Source: Psychrobacter sp. BI730
GTDB lineage: Bacteria; Pseudomonadota; Gammaproteobacteria; Pseudomonadales; Moraxellaceae
Length of the DNA stretch: 64,000 nucleotides
Assembly (NCBI RefSeq): GCF_013414195.1
Contig: NZ_JAATTV010000005.1
Coordinates: forward strand, 62,001 to 126,000
Direction of reading: 5' to 3'
The stretch's first letter is position 1; each line of letters begins with the position of its first letter. Position numbers and translations under genes: made by a program. This document shows, in pieces, positions 49,848-58,982 of the stretch. The notes below the pieces were generated by a model that was not told where the DNA came from, searched no databases, and saw only the letters and a list, made by a program, of their open reading frames with translations.

Positions 49848-49955
49848 AAATTTTACAGTCAGACCTTAGCAATCAGACCTTAGCAATCGTCAACTAGTCA
49901 TCAGAATTCAGCAATCAATAACTGGCAGTTAAAAGTTAGTAATCAAAAGCTAGTA
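49848..49955. repeat. Degenerate short repeats between dsbB and gshA
   Basis: The block CAGACCTTAGCAATC occurs twice almost in tandem (about 49860-49888). It is followed by looser copies such as GTAATCAAAAG and TAGTAATCA. It contains no gene and may be a decayed repeat tract. Confidence 0.55.
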
Positions 49956-49963
49956 ATCACGCC

Positions 49964-51547
49964 TTAGCGATACTGCTGTAAAAATTCCGCAAAGTCTTCT
50001 GTTTCAGATTGCTCAATCTCAGCTTGCTGCAAGATAGATTTTTCTGCCAATACCTCGTATTTAGCTTGGGTATTTGGACTAAGTGTCTGCTGTAATAAAG
50101 ACTCGCGATGCTGCTGAGCCAATGTAAATCCAAGCTGCCATAAGCTGCCTAAGCGTTTGCTATCGGAATTTACTTGTGCAGAGATAGTCGACTCAGAGTG
50201 TCCTGCTTTGCCTTGCATCAATGCTACGGCCGCACGGTAATCGTTACCACCGTAGTGAGCATCAAGCAGGGCAGCAAGCGGCTGCATACGCTCTAGATGC
50301 GTTAGCATCCAGCTTTCAAGTGACTGCTCTTGACCATTATTGATAATATGCAAGTCATCACGGCGACCTTCATTGACCACCCGCTCAAGATTGATAGCGA
50401 GCGTGTCTTCTTCTTCAGGTAGCAAGTCTGGTGAGTCACTGAACAGGCAATACAGCGCCATCACTTCCAAGAAACAAGCACTAGAGAGGCGAATACCTAC
50501 GTCACTATATGGGTCAAGATCGATAGCACGGAACTCGACATAGGCGATACCGCGACGCTCAAGTGCTTCGGTTGGTGTTTCACCGCTCATCGCGATTTGT
50601 TTAGGACGAATAGGGCTGTAGTACTCGTTTTCTATTTGTAAAATATGATTGTTAATTTGGATCGGGTTACCATTTTCGTCTTCTAAGCCAAGCTTAGCAA
50701 AGCTTTCGTGCGGTGTTTGGATGGCACGGCGTAGACCATCGACATACTCTGGAAGATAGTTGTAACGGATATCAAGCTGCTCTTGCACGCTATTTGTATA
50801 GCCAAGCTTACCCATACGTAGGCTAGTCGCAGCAGGTTTGTAATAGGTCGAATCATTGAGCAATTCTAAATCGTGCTCACGCCCTGCCAAGAAACAAGGA
50901 CATACGCTCGGACTGGCACCTAGCAAATACAAAACAAGGCTGGTCAGACGTTTAAAGTTACGAATCAACCCTAGGTATTTTTCGTTTTTGAACTCTGTCA
51001 ACGTTTGGCTTTGTGCGGTCGGCGTTTTGGCTTGCCATGTCTCAAACAACGTATCACCAAAAGATAAGTTGTAATGCAAACCAGCAATCGTCTGCATGCG
51101 GCGACCATAGCGGATACCAAGGCCACTACGATATAGGGTTTTTAGCTTACCCGTATTAGAGCTACCATAATCAGCTAGTGGGATATCTTCGTCTTTAGAA
51201 GACAACATGCAAGGCATCGATAATGGCCACATCAGCTCACCTTCAGGTATGCCCTGATAGACCAATACGTGCAATTGGCGCAGCATATTAAGGGTCTCTT
51301 TTGGTGAGGACTTTGGTTCAGTGATGAGCTCAAGCAGGCTTTCTGAGTAATCAGTAGTAATAAAAGGATGGGTAAGTTTTGATCCAAGTTTGGCTGGATG
51401 CGGGGTCTGGGCCAAGAAACCATCAGGCTTTACGCGTAGGCCCTCTTTTTCAATACCGCGGAGCATACCCGTTAAGTGTTGGCTATCAAACCAATTAGGG
51501 ATTTCGAAATTAACAAAGCTACTCGCAAAATTACTCATAATAGTCAT
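49964..51547 (-). CDS. gshA: Glutamate--cysteine ligase
   Basis: GshA makes gamma-glutamylcysteine, the first step of glutathione synthesis. The 527-residue protein has the proteobacterial GshA pattern: GMLRGIEKEGLRVKPDG with the Mg-binding Glu residues, PFITTDYSESLLELITEP, then GLGIRYGRRMQTIAGLHYNLSF and IAYVEFRAIDLDPYSDVGI. The length fits E. coli GshA (518). ATGs at 51547 and 51538 are both possible; neither has a strong ribosome site. gshB is not in the window. Confidence 0.96.
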   Translation of the reverse strand: MTIMSNFASSFVNFEIPNWFDSQHLTGMLRGIEKEGLRVKPDGFLAQTPHPAKLGSKLTHPFITTDYSESLLELITEPKSSPKETLNMLRQLHVLVYQGIPEGELMWPLSMPCMLSSKDEDIPLADYGSSNTGKLKTLYRSGLGIRYGRRMQTIAGLHYNLSFGDTLFETWQAKTPTAQSQTLTEFKNEKYLGLIRNFKRLTSLVLYLLGASPSVCPCFLAGREHDLELLNDSTYYKPAATSLRMGKLGYTNSVQEQLDIRYNYLPEYVDGLRRAIQTPHESFAKLGLEDENGNPIQINNHILQIENEYYSPIRPKQIAMSGETPTEALERRGIAYVEFRAIDLDPYSDVGIRLSSACFLEVMALYCLFSDSPDLLPEEEDTLAINLERVVNEGRRDDLHIINNGQEQSLESWMLTHLERMQPLAALLDAHYGGNDYRAAVALMQGKAGHSESTISAQVNSDSKRLGSLWQLGFTLAQQHRESLLQQTLSPNTQAKYEVLAEKSILQQAEIEQSETEDFAEFLQQYR

Positions 51548-51891
51548 CTATTGTTATTTATTATAGTGGATCAAAACACGATAAGCGTTTGTCCATAAAA
51601 TAGGTAAATGTTAGGTCAATAATTCCGTCAGTTTAGCTCAAAGCTGTCTTGAAAACCACGGACAATTACAAATACGATAAGCTTTAGGCAAAGCGATTTG
51701 TGAGGATTTTGACCCTGTTTTTAATACAAATTCATCTCGAATATAGCGTTATTCTGGCCAGATAGTTTGATAAAAAAAGCATCTACCTGAGAGATAGATG
51801 CTTTGTTCATTATGCCTACAAGCCATTTGACATAGTATTGGCACACTACCGCATTATCTTAATAACCATAGCGCGACCGCGTCTATTTGGC
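51548..51891. other. Intergenic region gshA-erpA, terminator only
   Basis: The 344-bp gap holds the erpA terminator (51774-51804) and otherwise nothing I can identify; the gshA promoter should lie in its left part. Confidence 0.5.
51774..51804 (-). terminator. erpA terminator
   Basis: The arms AAAGCATCTA and TAGATGCTTT enclose nine bases, with a long T-run on the minus strand. Confidence 0.85.
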
Positions 51892-52272
51892 TTATATAGA
51901 GAATGACGAACCGCAGCCGCACGTGGTCGTGGCATTTGGATTGGTCACCACAAAACGTGCACCTTCCAGACCTTCGGTATAGTCAACGGTAGAGCCTTGC
52001 AAGTATTGATAGCTTAGCGAATCGACGACTAACGTCACATCCCCATTATCAAAATTGGCATCGTCTTCGTTTAGATCGTTGGCAAAGTTAAACCCGTAAG
52101 AGAAACCAGAACAACCGCCACCCGTCACATAGACACGTAACATAAGATCGCTATCACCTTCTTCTTCGCGTAGACGGCGTACTTTTTGCGCCGCACTATC
52201 AGTTAGGCTTAATACGGTTGGGTCTACTGATTGGCTTGAGCTTGGACTAAATTGGTTGGCTGATTCGTTCAT
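51892..52272 (-). CDS. erpA: Iron-sulfur cluster insertion protein ErpA
   Basis: The protein is an A-type Fe-S carrier: it has [18 protein letters not shown], the first conserved Cys in [13 protein letters not shown] and the C-terminal pair in [11 protein letters not shown]. ErpA delivers clusters to apoproteins. The GFSYGF variant and the N-terminal extension fit ErpA better than IscA. The ATG at 52272 with GAGGTAGAT upstream is preferred to an extension to 52326. It has an extra 15-residue Ser-rich N-terminus. Confidence 0.92.
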   Translation of the reverse strand: MNESANQFSPSSSQSVDPTVLSLTDSAAQKVRRLREEEGDSDLMLRVYVTGGGCSGFSYGFNFANDLNEDDANFDNGDVTLVVDSLSYQYLQGSTVDYTEGLEGARFVVTNPNATTTCGCGSSFSI

Positions 52273-52652
52273 ATCTACCTCAGTTGCTAGGATCAAATGC
52301 GGTCGTCGTCCTGTTTGGGTTTGCAATAGGGTACTTGCAAATAAAGATACGCACGGCGTTTGATTTAATTGGGTGCTGTCATTATGGCAAAGCTATTGGT
52401 GCATTATAAGCTGTTTGTGCAATTTCAAAATAGTATTTGTGCCACTACAATATTTTATTGGCTCTATTGATAGTGGGCACTTATCTTTTAGCAGTATATC
52501 ATAATGGGGGTGCTGATTCGTTTGTCAAGAGTGATGCAACTACTGAATTTTACTAATGAATAGCAGTGTTCCATTTTTGATATTGTGTTTTTTAAAATAA
52601 CTGCGTCAAGGGGCTAAACCAATAACCAGACTAAAAAATGATAGCGTGTGAC

Positions 52653-52921
52653 TAGGGCGTGTTGAACATTCAAATATTAGGGCTGCTGATCGCTAAAATT
52701 GCACCAAACTAGGCGCAAGCCGACGATAATGTCGAGACCTTAACTAGGCTTGTAACGACCTTTGGGGTGATTTTAGCATCAGCCTTTCAGGGCAGTACTC
52801 TTTTTTGCCAATACATGGCGAAATTGTTTAACCTAGAATGACTAGGCATCAAAAATTTCACGGCATATTGTCTAAAAAATAGTCACTGCCAGCACCACAT
52901 TTGAATGTTCAACACGCCCTA
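52653..52921. mobile_element. MITE-like element with 23-bp perfect terminal inverted repeats
   Basis: Terminal arms TAGGGCGTGTTGAACATTCA... (52653-52675) and their exact complement (52899-52921) bound a 269-bp element with no ORF. The outermost TA on each side may be a target duplication, typical of IS630/Tc1-mariner-type transposition. Inside, GGCTGCTGATCGCTAAAAT and its near-complement ATTTTAGCATCAGCC (52785-52800) form an inner imperfect stem. It lies in the 928-bp gap between erpA and the ABC-F gene. No transposase is in the window, so movement would need one supplied elsewhere. Confidence 0.85.
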
Positions 52922-53200
52922 TATAAAACACTACTTAATAATATTAGGCAGTCTTAAAGCTTATTAGTCATATTACGGTATTTTACGGCCATAACCTTTA
53001 TAATAGTAACAACCATGTATGAGCTCAAGAGTCGCTTGTACAACATAAGGTGTTTGGCGTAATAAATACTTAGTTTTGAAATAGTTATTTAATTGTTTGC
53101 CTATGTGGCAAGCGTTTGAAATAATAGCCGCCAGTTGGCATACCCTATGTGTGTTTCTTATTGCCCTATATCTATATTATTGTTGAGATGAAGAAATTAT

Positions 53201-55222
53201 ATGATCGAATTTAAAGACGTTGGTGTTCGCCGTGATGGTCGTGAATTGTTTGCAGGTGCAAGCTTTCAGCTCCATCCAGGTCACAAAGTTGGACTGACGG
53301 GCAACAACGGCACAGGCAAATCTACTTTATTTGCGCTGTTACTGACGCAGATGGGTACAGGCGATACAGAAGTCACCCTTGATAAAGGTGAAGTCAGTAT
53401 TCCTGATAGCTGGCATGTGGCGCATATGGCACAGGAAGTTGGTGCTACGACGCAGTCTGCAATTGATTATGTATTGAGCGGTGATGAGCAGTGGTATGAA
53501 ATTAATGCTGCGCTAAACGATTTGAGCAGTGTCAGTGATGAGCAAATTGGTGTGCTACACCAGCAGTTCGATGAAATCGACGGATATCGTACGCCGACCA
53601 AAGCGGCACAAATTATGGCAGGTCTTGGTTTTAAGACTAGCCAGCATGAGCTGCCCGTAGAAGGGTTTTCTGGTGGTTGGCGTATGCGCTTAAACCTCGC
53701 CAAAACCTTGATGAGCCGTGCTGATTTGATGTTACTCGATGAGCCAACCAACCATTTGGACTTGGACGCTATCTTGTGGCTTGAAACATGGATCAATGCC
53801 TATATGGGTTTGGTCATTGTGATTTCGCATGACCAAGCGTTTTTGGATGCGACAGTCGGTCATATCCTGCATGTCGAGCAACAAAAAATCACTCTATATA
53901 CTGGTAACTATCAGCAGTTTATCCGTACCCGTCACGAACGTATGGCGCAGCAGCAGCAAGCGTTTGAAAAGCAAGAAGCGACAAAGGCTCACTTGGATGA
54001 CTTTATTCGTCGTTTCCGTGCTAAAGCCAGTAAAGCCAAGCAAGCACAGAGCCGTATTAAGCAGTTAGAGCGCATGGCAGAGCTGTCACCAATGATGGCT
54101 GACAACCCGTTCTCGTTCCAGTTCTATGAGCCAGCAAACATGAGCTCACCGCTGATTGAGCTGACCAACGCAGATATTGGCTATAGCGAGACACCGCTTC
54201 TACATAATGCCAATGTACAGGTAACCCCTGATACCCGTCTCGGCTTACTGGGTATGAACGGCGCTGGTAAATCAACGCTGATTAAAGCATTAGTCGGTGA
54301 GCTTGGCGTACTAACAGGGAAATATCGTGTTTCGGATACCCTAAAGCTAGGCTATTTCAATCAGCATCAAATGGATATCCTAGATGCCAAAGCAACACCT
54401 ATAGAGATGTTACGTCGCCTAGCAGGTAAAACCTCCGATGCGATGCTACGCTCGTTTTTGGGTAGCTTTGACTTCCGCGGTGAGCGTATTGACACCCCAA
54501 GCGAGCTATTCTCTGGTGGTGAGCGCGCGCGTTTGACCTTGGCGTTAATTGTTTGGCAACGTCCAAATGTCCTTGTACTCGATGAGCCAACCAACCATTT
54601 AGACTTGCAAATGCGTCAAGCGTTGACCATAGCCTTGCAAGGTTTCCAAGGCGCAGTGGTACTGGTATCGCATGATCGAGAACTAATTGCCAATGTCTGT
54701 GATGAGCTGTATCTAGTACATGATGGCATCATCGAAGAGTTCGATGGCGACATTGGTGACTATGGCAAGTGGCTAGCAGAGAAGCGCAAGCAAGAGAACG
54801 CATCAGATAAGAATACCGGTAAGAAAAAAAGTAAAAAAGAGAGTAAGAAGTTTGTTTCACGTGAAACAGACAGTAGCCAAGTAAGCAACAAAGCATCTGA
54901 TAACTCATCAAATAGTAAAGCTGCGACGCCTGCACTTAGTAAAGAAGAGCAGCGTAAGCTAGCCGCTGAACAACGTAAAATGACAGCACCTATCCGCCGC
55001 GAGATAGAGCAAACAGAAAAAACACTGGCTAAGATTGATAAGCAGCTTGTAACGCTGGAAGAAAAACTGGCTGATACAGATCTGTACGAAGAGAGCCGTA
55101 AGTCTGACTTGCTTGTATTGCTCAATGAGCAAACAGCGCTACAGCAGCAACATAGTGATAATGAAGAAAAATTACTACTATCAATGACGACTTTAGAAGA
55201 GATGGAAGCTAAGTTCGCATAA
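53201..55222 (+). CDS. ABC-F family ATPase (YheS-like)
   Basis: The 673-residue soluble protein has two ABC domains. The first has Walker A GNNGTGKST, signature FSGGWRMRL and LLDEPTNHLD. The linker is long and charged (HERMAQQQQAFEKQEATKAHLDDFIRRFRAKASKAKQAQSR). The second ABC has Walker A GMNGAGKST, signature FSGGERARL and VLDEPTNHLD. A coiled C-terminus follows. ABC-F proteins act on ribosomes. The start MIEFKDVGVRRDGRELF and the tail match YheS better than Uup or EttA. A perfect parS site lies in the coding sequence at 54853-54868. Confidence 0.9.
   Translation: MIEFKDVGVRRDGRELFAGASFQLHPGHKVGLTGNNGTGKSTLFALLLTQMGTGDTEVTLDKGEVSIPDSWHVAHMAQEVGATTQSAIDYVLSGDEQWYEINAALNDLSSVSDEQIGVLHQQFDEIDGYRTPTKAAQIMAGLGFKTSQHELPVEGFSGGWRMRLNLAKTLMSRADLMLLDEPTNHLDLDAILWLETWINAYMGLVIVISHDQAFLDATVGHILHVEQQKITLYTGNYQQFIRTRHERMAQQQQAFEKQEATKAHLDDFIRRFRAKASKAKQAQSRIKQLERMAELSPMMADNPFSFQFYEPANMSSPLIELTNADIGYSETPLLHNANVQVTPDTRLGLLGMNGAGKSTLIKALVGELGVLTGKYRVSDTLKLGYFNQHQMDILDAKATPIEMLRRLAGKTSDAMLRSFLGSFDFRGERIDTPSELFSGGERARLTLALIVWQRPNVLVLDEPTNHLDLQMRQALTIALQGFQGAVVLVSHDRELIANVCDELYLVHDGIIEEFDGDIGDYGKWLAEKRKQENASDKNTGKKKSKKESKKFVSRETDSSQVSNKASDNSSNSKAATPALSKEEQRKLAAEQRKMTAPIRREIEQTEKTLAKIDKQLVTLEEKLADTDLYEESRKSDLLVLLNEQTALQQQHSDNEEKLLLSMTTLEEMEAKFA
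54853..54868. promoter_or_regulatory. parS: Perfect parS site inside the ABC-F gene
   Basis: TGTTTCACGTGAAACA is a perfect parS consensus. It is about 45 kb from oriC and encodes VSRET in a variable linker, so the protein can tolerate it. Confidence 0.85.
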
Positions 55223-55257
55223 AGCGTTATAGATAGTTAGTTATATAGGCAGACATG

Positions 55258-55289
55258 AAAAAGGGATGGCATAAGCCATCCCTTTTTTA
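55258..55289. terminator. ABC-F gene terminator (bidirectional)
   Basis: The perfect hairpin AAAAAGGGATGGC-ataa-GCCATCCCTTTTT also ends the convergent RlpA-like gene. Confidence 0.95.
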
Positions 55290-55294
55290 TTACA

Positions 55295-55657
55295 TTATTC
55301 CTTACGATATTTGCCATCGCCGTACGACAGTATTTCCATCGTGGTCGTACAAAGCTGACAGTTTATTTCACCAGCAGCGGCTTTTGATAAATCAAGGATA
55401 CGACCTCTAATAAAAGGTCCTCTGTCCGTGATTTTTACAACGACGCTCTGCTTTGTCTTTTGATTGGTTACTTGTACCTTCGTGCCGAACGGTAACGTGC
55501 GATGTGCAGCGGTTAAAGAGTTCATGTTGAAGATGCTGCCACTCGCTGTGCGCTTGCCATGAAACTTACTACCGTAGTAACTGGTATTGGCAGCGAAAAC
55601 TGTGGTGCTAAGTAGTAGCGATAAAGTGACAACCAAAGACTTGATTAAATAAGACAT
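55295..55657 (-). CDS. RlpA-like septal/double-psi beta-barrel protein
   Basis: The 120-residue exported protein has a signal peptide (LVVTLSLLLSTTVFAANTS). An RlpA-like double-psi barrel follows: YYGSKFHGKRTASGSIFNMNSLTAAHRTLPFGTKVQVTNQ, then VVVKITDRGPFIRGRILDLS. It keeps the catalytic-type Asp in TDRGPF of RlpA lytic transglycosylases, which cut denuded glycan. It lacks the SPOR domain of true RlpA, so it is a short relative. Confidence 0.85.
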   Translation of the reverse strand: MSYLIKSLVVTLSLLLSTTVFAANTSYYGSKFHGKRTASGSIFNMNSLTAAHRTLPFGTKVQVTNQKTKQSVVVKITDRGPFIRGRILDLSKAAAGEINCQLCTTTMEILSYGDGKYRKE

Positions 55658-56156
55658 TTAATACCTTTAAGCAATTAATAAAATAGACAGATGCTCTTGC
55701 CTACGTTATCTATACTCCCTATGAGTATGAATAATAGGGGATTCTACAAGAGCTAGCTTGTCATATTATTACTGCTGTGTAAAAAACTCATGAGGTCAAA
55801 TAGCTGTTTTTTAAGGAAAAATAGCTATTTTTTAGCAAAAATAATGATGACGTAGATACTAAAATTAGACTTATAAAGAGTGATTCTCATAAAGAAGCCG
55901 ACAAAATACTGGAAAGCTATTAATACAATATAAATAGGTAATATATAAAGACCAAATCTATCGATATAGCATAATTATCGTTATGAAAGCTCAAGTAGAA
56001 ATAGATAATATAATGTAAAAAAACCTTGCTATATTCTTACTATTTTGTAGAATGGATAAGGTTAGACATTATTCTAGAGTATCTATCAAATATACTCATA
56101 ATAAGTTTGATTTTTTATCAAATAATCTATTTTTTATCGTCTTTCGAGGAAGTTTT
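55658..56156. other. AT-rich intergenic region upstream of the DUF3015 gene
   Basis: About 500 bp contain no reliable gene. Two similar blocks AAATAGCTGTTTTTTAAG and AAATAGCTATTTTTTAGC occur about 20 bp apart near 55797-55835, giving a short direct repeat/palindrome. The DUF3015 promoter should lie near 56040. Confidence 0.5.
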
Positions 56157-56648
56157 ATGTTAAAGAAAATTGCGATTGCTTCAGTTGTTGCTGCTATGAT
56201 TCCATTTAGCGCAGCTAATGCCGATCTTGGTTCTAGCTTTAAAACGGCAGAAACTGGTCGCACTATCGAGCAGATTTATAAGCAGTGTGGTATTGGTGGT
56301 GCTTTGTTTGGTAATTCTAGCCCTATCTTAGCTATTATCTCTAACGTGACTTGGGATTTAGGTACTACGGCTGCTACTTCTGACTCTATGTCTCCTGAAA
56401 CTTGCCAAGGTGGTAACGTTAGAGCTGCGGTTTTGATTAAAGAAGCCTTCCCAAGTGTTGAAAAAGATCTAGCTTCAGGCCAAGGTGCTCATTTATCTGC
56501 TCTACAAAGTGTTGCTAACTGTGATTCAGCCGCTAGCGTACGCGCACAGTATGGTCAATATACTCAGACTTCTGCCTATCGTACTGCTACGCAAGATCAA
56601 AATGCTGAGACGCTATTTAGCATCGTTAAGCAAAGCTGTACTATCTAA
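56157..56648 (+). CDS. DUF3015 family exported protein
   Basis: From the ATG at 56157, with GAGGAAGTTTT upstream, this is 163 residues. The signal peptide is MLKKIAIASVVAAMIPFSAANA. The mature part has YKQCGIGGALFG, ISNVTWDLGTTAATSDSMSPETCQGG and a C-terminal Cys (VKQSCTI). This matches DUF3015, periplasmic proteins with four conserved Cys that probably form disulfides. Function unknown. It is followed by a DUF4105 gene, a recurrent pairing in gammaproteobacteria. Confidence 0.88.
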   Translation: MLKKIAIASVVAAMIPFSAANADLGSSFKTAETGRTIEQIYKQCGIGGALFGNSSPILAIISNVTWDLGTTAATSDSMSPETCQGGNVRAAVLIKEAFPSVEKDLASGQGAHLSALQSVANCDSAASVRAQYGQYTQTSAYRTATQDQNAETLFSIVKQSCTI

Positions 56649-56710
56649 ATATTGAAAGTGCTAGGTATTAAGTTTTTAGTTTAATACTCAAAATTTTGAT
56701 AATTTAATGA

Positions 56711-56745
56711 TAAAAACACGTAAACCTAGTGCTTACGTGTTTTTT
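56711..56745 (+). terminator. Terminator after the DUF3015 gene
   Basis: The hairpin AAAAACACGTAA-(nine bases)-TTACGTGTTTTT is followed by further T. It lies only about 30 bp before the DUF4105 start, so read-through or a promoter inside it must serve the next gene. Confidence 0.85.
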
Positions 56746-56776
56746 ATTGCTCATGTATTTATGGTATCTAAATAAA

Positions 56777-58831
56777 ATGCAAAAGATGTTTTTATGGGTG
56801 GCTTGCTTGGCTGCAACGACTATTTGCAATGCGGAAGTTGATGAAACGAATGCCTATGCTTCAGATCCAGTAACAGTAGATAAAGAAAATAAATTCTCTT
56901 CTAGTAATGCTTCGTCTATCGCAGTAGATATGACTTCAAGTGATCGCGAGAACTTGTCAGATATTGTGCAAAGCGTACAACGACTCACTGAATCGCAGAT
57001 ACAAGAGCAAAACCGAAACTCTCAAAAAAATACCGCTATTGATCCCATAAAACTAAAATCATTGGCTAAGCACTCCCAGTGGCAACATTTATTGTTTTAT
57101 AAAAATGGCAAGGCTGAAGTCATCTCACCAGATTTTTATTTAACCAATCCCAAGCCTCGTTCGAAACGTAATTTTGACCCCTATGCAGAGCTTATAGCAA
57201 CGATAGAGCAAATGAATAATGAGGGCGTAGTTTGTAAGTATCCAGCCAGATATTTATGGCTTAATCATCATTTACCAGAACTGAACGTCGATCTCAAAAA
57301 CTGCTCAAAATTACCCGATGCGAATCAAGAAATAAGCCTGATCCTAGTAAGCAGCTATCTAAAAAACCCAGCTTCTTCATTTGGTCATGTACTGGTCAAA
57401 ACCAACACGTCTATAGATAATATAAATAATACGAACAGTGATGTTAGAGAGCTATCTAGCGAGGACTTACTTAATAATTCATACAACTTCGGCGCTCGTA
57501 TTCCAGAAAATGAGAACGGTGCAATGTACGCGCTAAAAGGACTATTTGGGTTTTATGATGCTGGGTTTTCAGAGACGGAATTTTTTAAACAAGACGCGGT
57601 ATACTCCAAGAACGAGCAACGTGATATGTGGGAGTACGTGCTCAATCTAGATGCCTTTGAAACACAATTATTGAACTATCATTTATACGAAGCAAAGTCC
57701 GCTCGCTTTGACTATTACTTCATCAAACAAAATTGTGGTTATCGCTCAGGAGAGATACTTGAGCTGATAAGCGACATAAAAACGACTGAGCGAGTAGGTC
57801 CTTGGTATGCGCCAGACTATGTATTCGATCAGCTATTAGAATACGATAACGGCGCTGATTCCTTAGTGTCTTCAGTACGCTATTTGCCCTCTGAACAAAC
57901 GCAACTGCGCGAGAAGTTTGTACAATTATCTAAGCCAATACAAGCCGTCATAAACTCTGTCATTCGTACAGAAAGCACTGCCCCGCTTGCTACTTTAAAC
58001 GCGGACGATAAGGCAATTGCGCTTGATTTTCTGATCTTACATCGTACTTATAAAATCACGCAAGACGATACACCGAAGCAGAGAGCTCTCAAAAGCGAAT
58101 TGCTCAGTCAGCGTTTTGCGCTACCAGCTAGCAATGGTTTGGCTCAGCTGCCTGTACCAAACAAACCCTCTCCAGCATTGAGTAACAAAACCACGCAGAC
58201 TACAGTCGTTTTATCTGAGGAGAGGGCAGAAGTTGGTTTATCGTTATTTGTAAAAGACCCACTGAACGCTCATACAGATATTGATAAACGTTTTGAAGCC
58301 GTAAAAGCGTCACTGGGTTATAGCTTTGATATGCATCAATGGACATTGACGGATTTCGTATTTTTAGACATGCAGCAGATTGAAGATCTTAGACAACCGT
58401 TATTAGGCGAACCTAAACTGTCTTGGCAACTAAAAACAGGTGCTCGTACAGATACGTTTACTGGTAATCGACATAGCCCTTACGCACAAGTTGGCGTTGG
58501 CGCAGGCGCTAAGTTTGGTAAACATATACTTGGCTATGGTATGGTCAATGCGACGGCCCATGATCAAGATAAACACGCAGATATCGGTATTGAGCTTGGC
58601 TTACGTATGAAACGTAATAACCAAAGTGCTGAATTGTCTTACGTAACTTCAAAGCGAGAAGGGCGCGCTGCTATTGATGTTGCCAAATTAACATTACGCC
58701 AGCAGCTATCAAAGAATAACGATGCTAGGCTTATAATGACATATTCAGACACTGTGATGGCCGATAATAGCGTAGTGTTAGGTGATTCAGATAAGATAGA
58801 TGCTGCAGTCGCTTGGCATCACTATTGGTAA
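56777..58831 (+). CDS. DUF4105 domain protein, exported
   Basis: From the ATG at 56777 this gives 684 residues: a signal peptide (MFLWVACLAATTICNA) and an Asn/Ser-rich stretch. The DUF4105 core follows, with SLILVSSYLKNPASSFGHVLVKTN, and KQNCGYRSGEILELI carrying the conserved Cys. A C-terminal beta-rich part looks like an outer-membrane barrel (AELSYVTSKR, ARLIMTYSDTV, ending AVAWHHYW). The core resembles NlpC/P60-like Cys proteases: SFGHV and NCGYRS could be His and Cys. Starts upstream at 56729 lie in the terminator and are rejected. It follows DUF3015. Confidence 0.8.
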   Translation: MQKMFLWVACLAATTICNAEVDETNAYASDPVTVDKENKFSSSNASSIAVDMTSSDRENLSDIVQSVQRLTESQIQEQNRNSQKNTAIDPIKLKSLAKHSQWQHLLFYKNGKAEVISPDFYLTNPKPRSKRNFDPYAELIATIEQMNNEGVVCKYPARYLWLNHHLPELNVDLKNCSKLPDANQEISLILVSSYLKNPASSFGHVLVKTNTSIDNINNTNSDVRELSSEDLLNNSYNFGARIPENENGAMYALKGLFGFYDAGFSETEFFKQDAVYSKNEQRDMWEYVLNLDAFETQLLNYHLYEAKSARFDYYFIKQNCGYRSGEILELISDIKTTERVGPWYAPDYVFDQLLEYDNGADSLVSSVRYLPSEQTQLREKFVQLSKPIQAVINSVIRTESTAPLATLNADDKAIALDFLILHRTYKITQDDTPKQRALKSELLSQRFALPASNGLAQLPVPNKPSPALSNKTTQTTVVLSEERAEVGLSLFVKDPLNAHTDIDKRFEAVKASLGYSFDMHQWTLTDFVFLDMQQIEDLRQPLLGEPKLSWQLKTGARTDTFTGNRHSPYAQVGVGAGAKFGKHILGYGMVNATAHDQDKHADIGIELGLRMKRNNQSAELSYVTSKREGRAAIDVAKLTLRQQLSKNNDARLIMTYSDTVMADNSVVLGDSDKIDAAVAWHHYW

Positions 58832-58982
58832 TATTTATATAACGGTGTTTGTTGTAATTATTGTTATGATGATAAGTAGGCTACAAAAATTGCTATAGCA
58901 AAATCTAGTAGCCATTTATACCGTATCGTTTGAAATTGGCAGACTGATACCACTAATATGTTTTTATTTTGGGGAAAATAAC

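Noticed and set aside
56729..56776. Upstream start for the DUF4105 gene
   Set aside because: The GTG lies inside the terminator of the preceding gene. The signal peptide starts at the later ATG.
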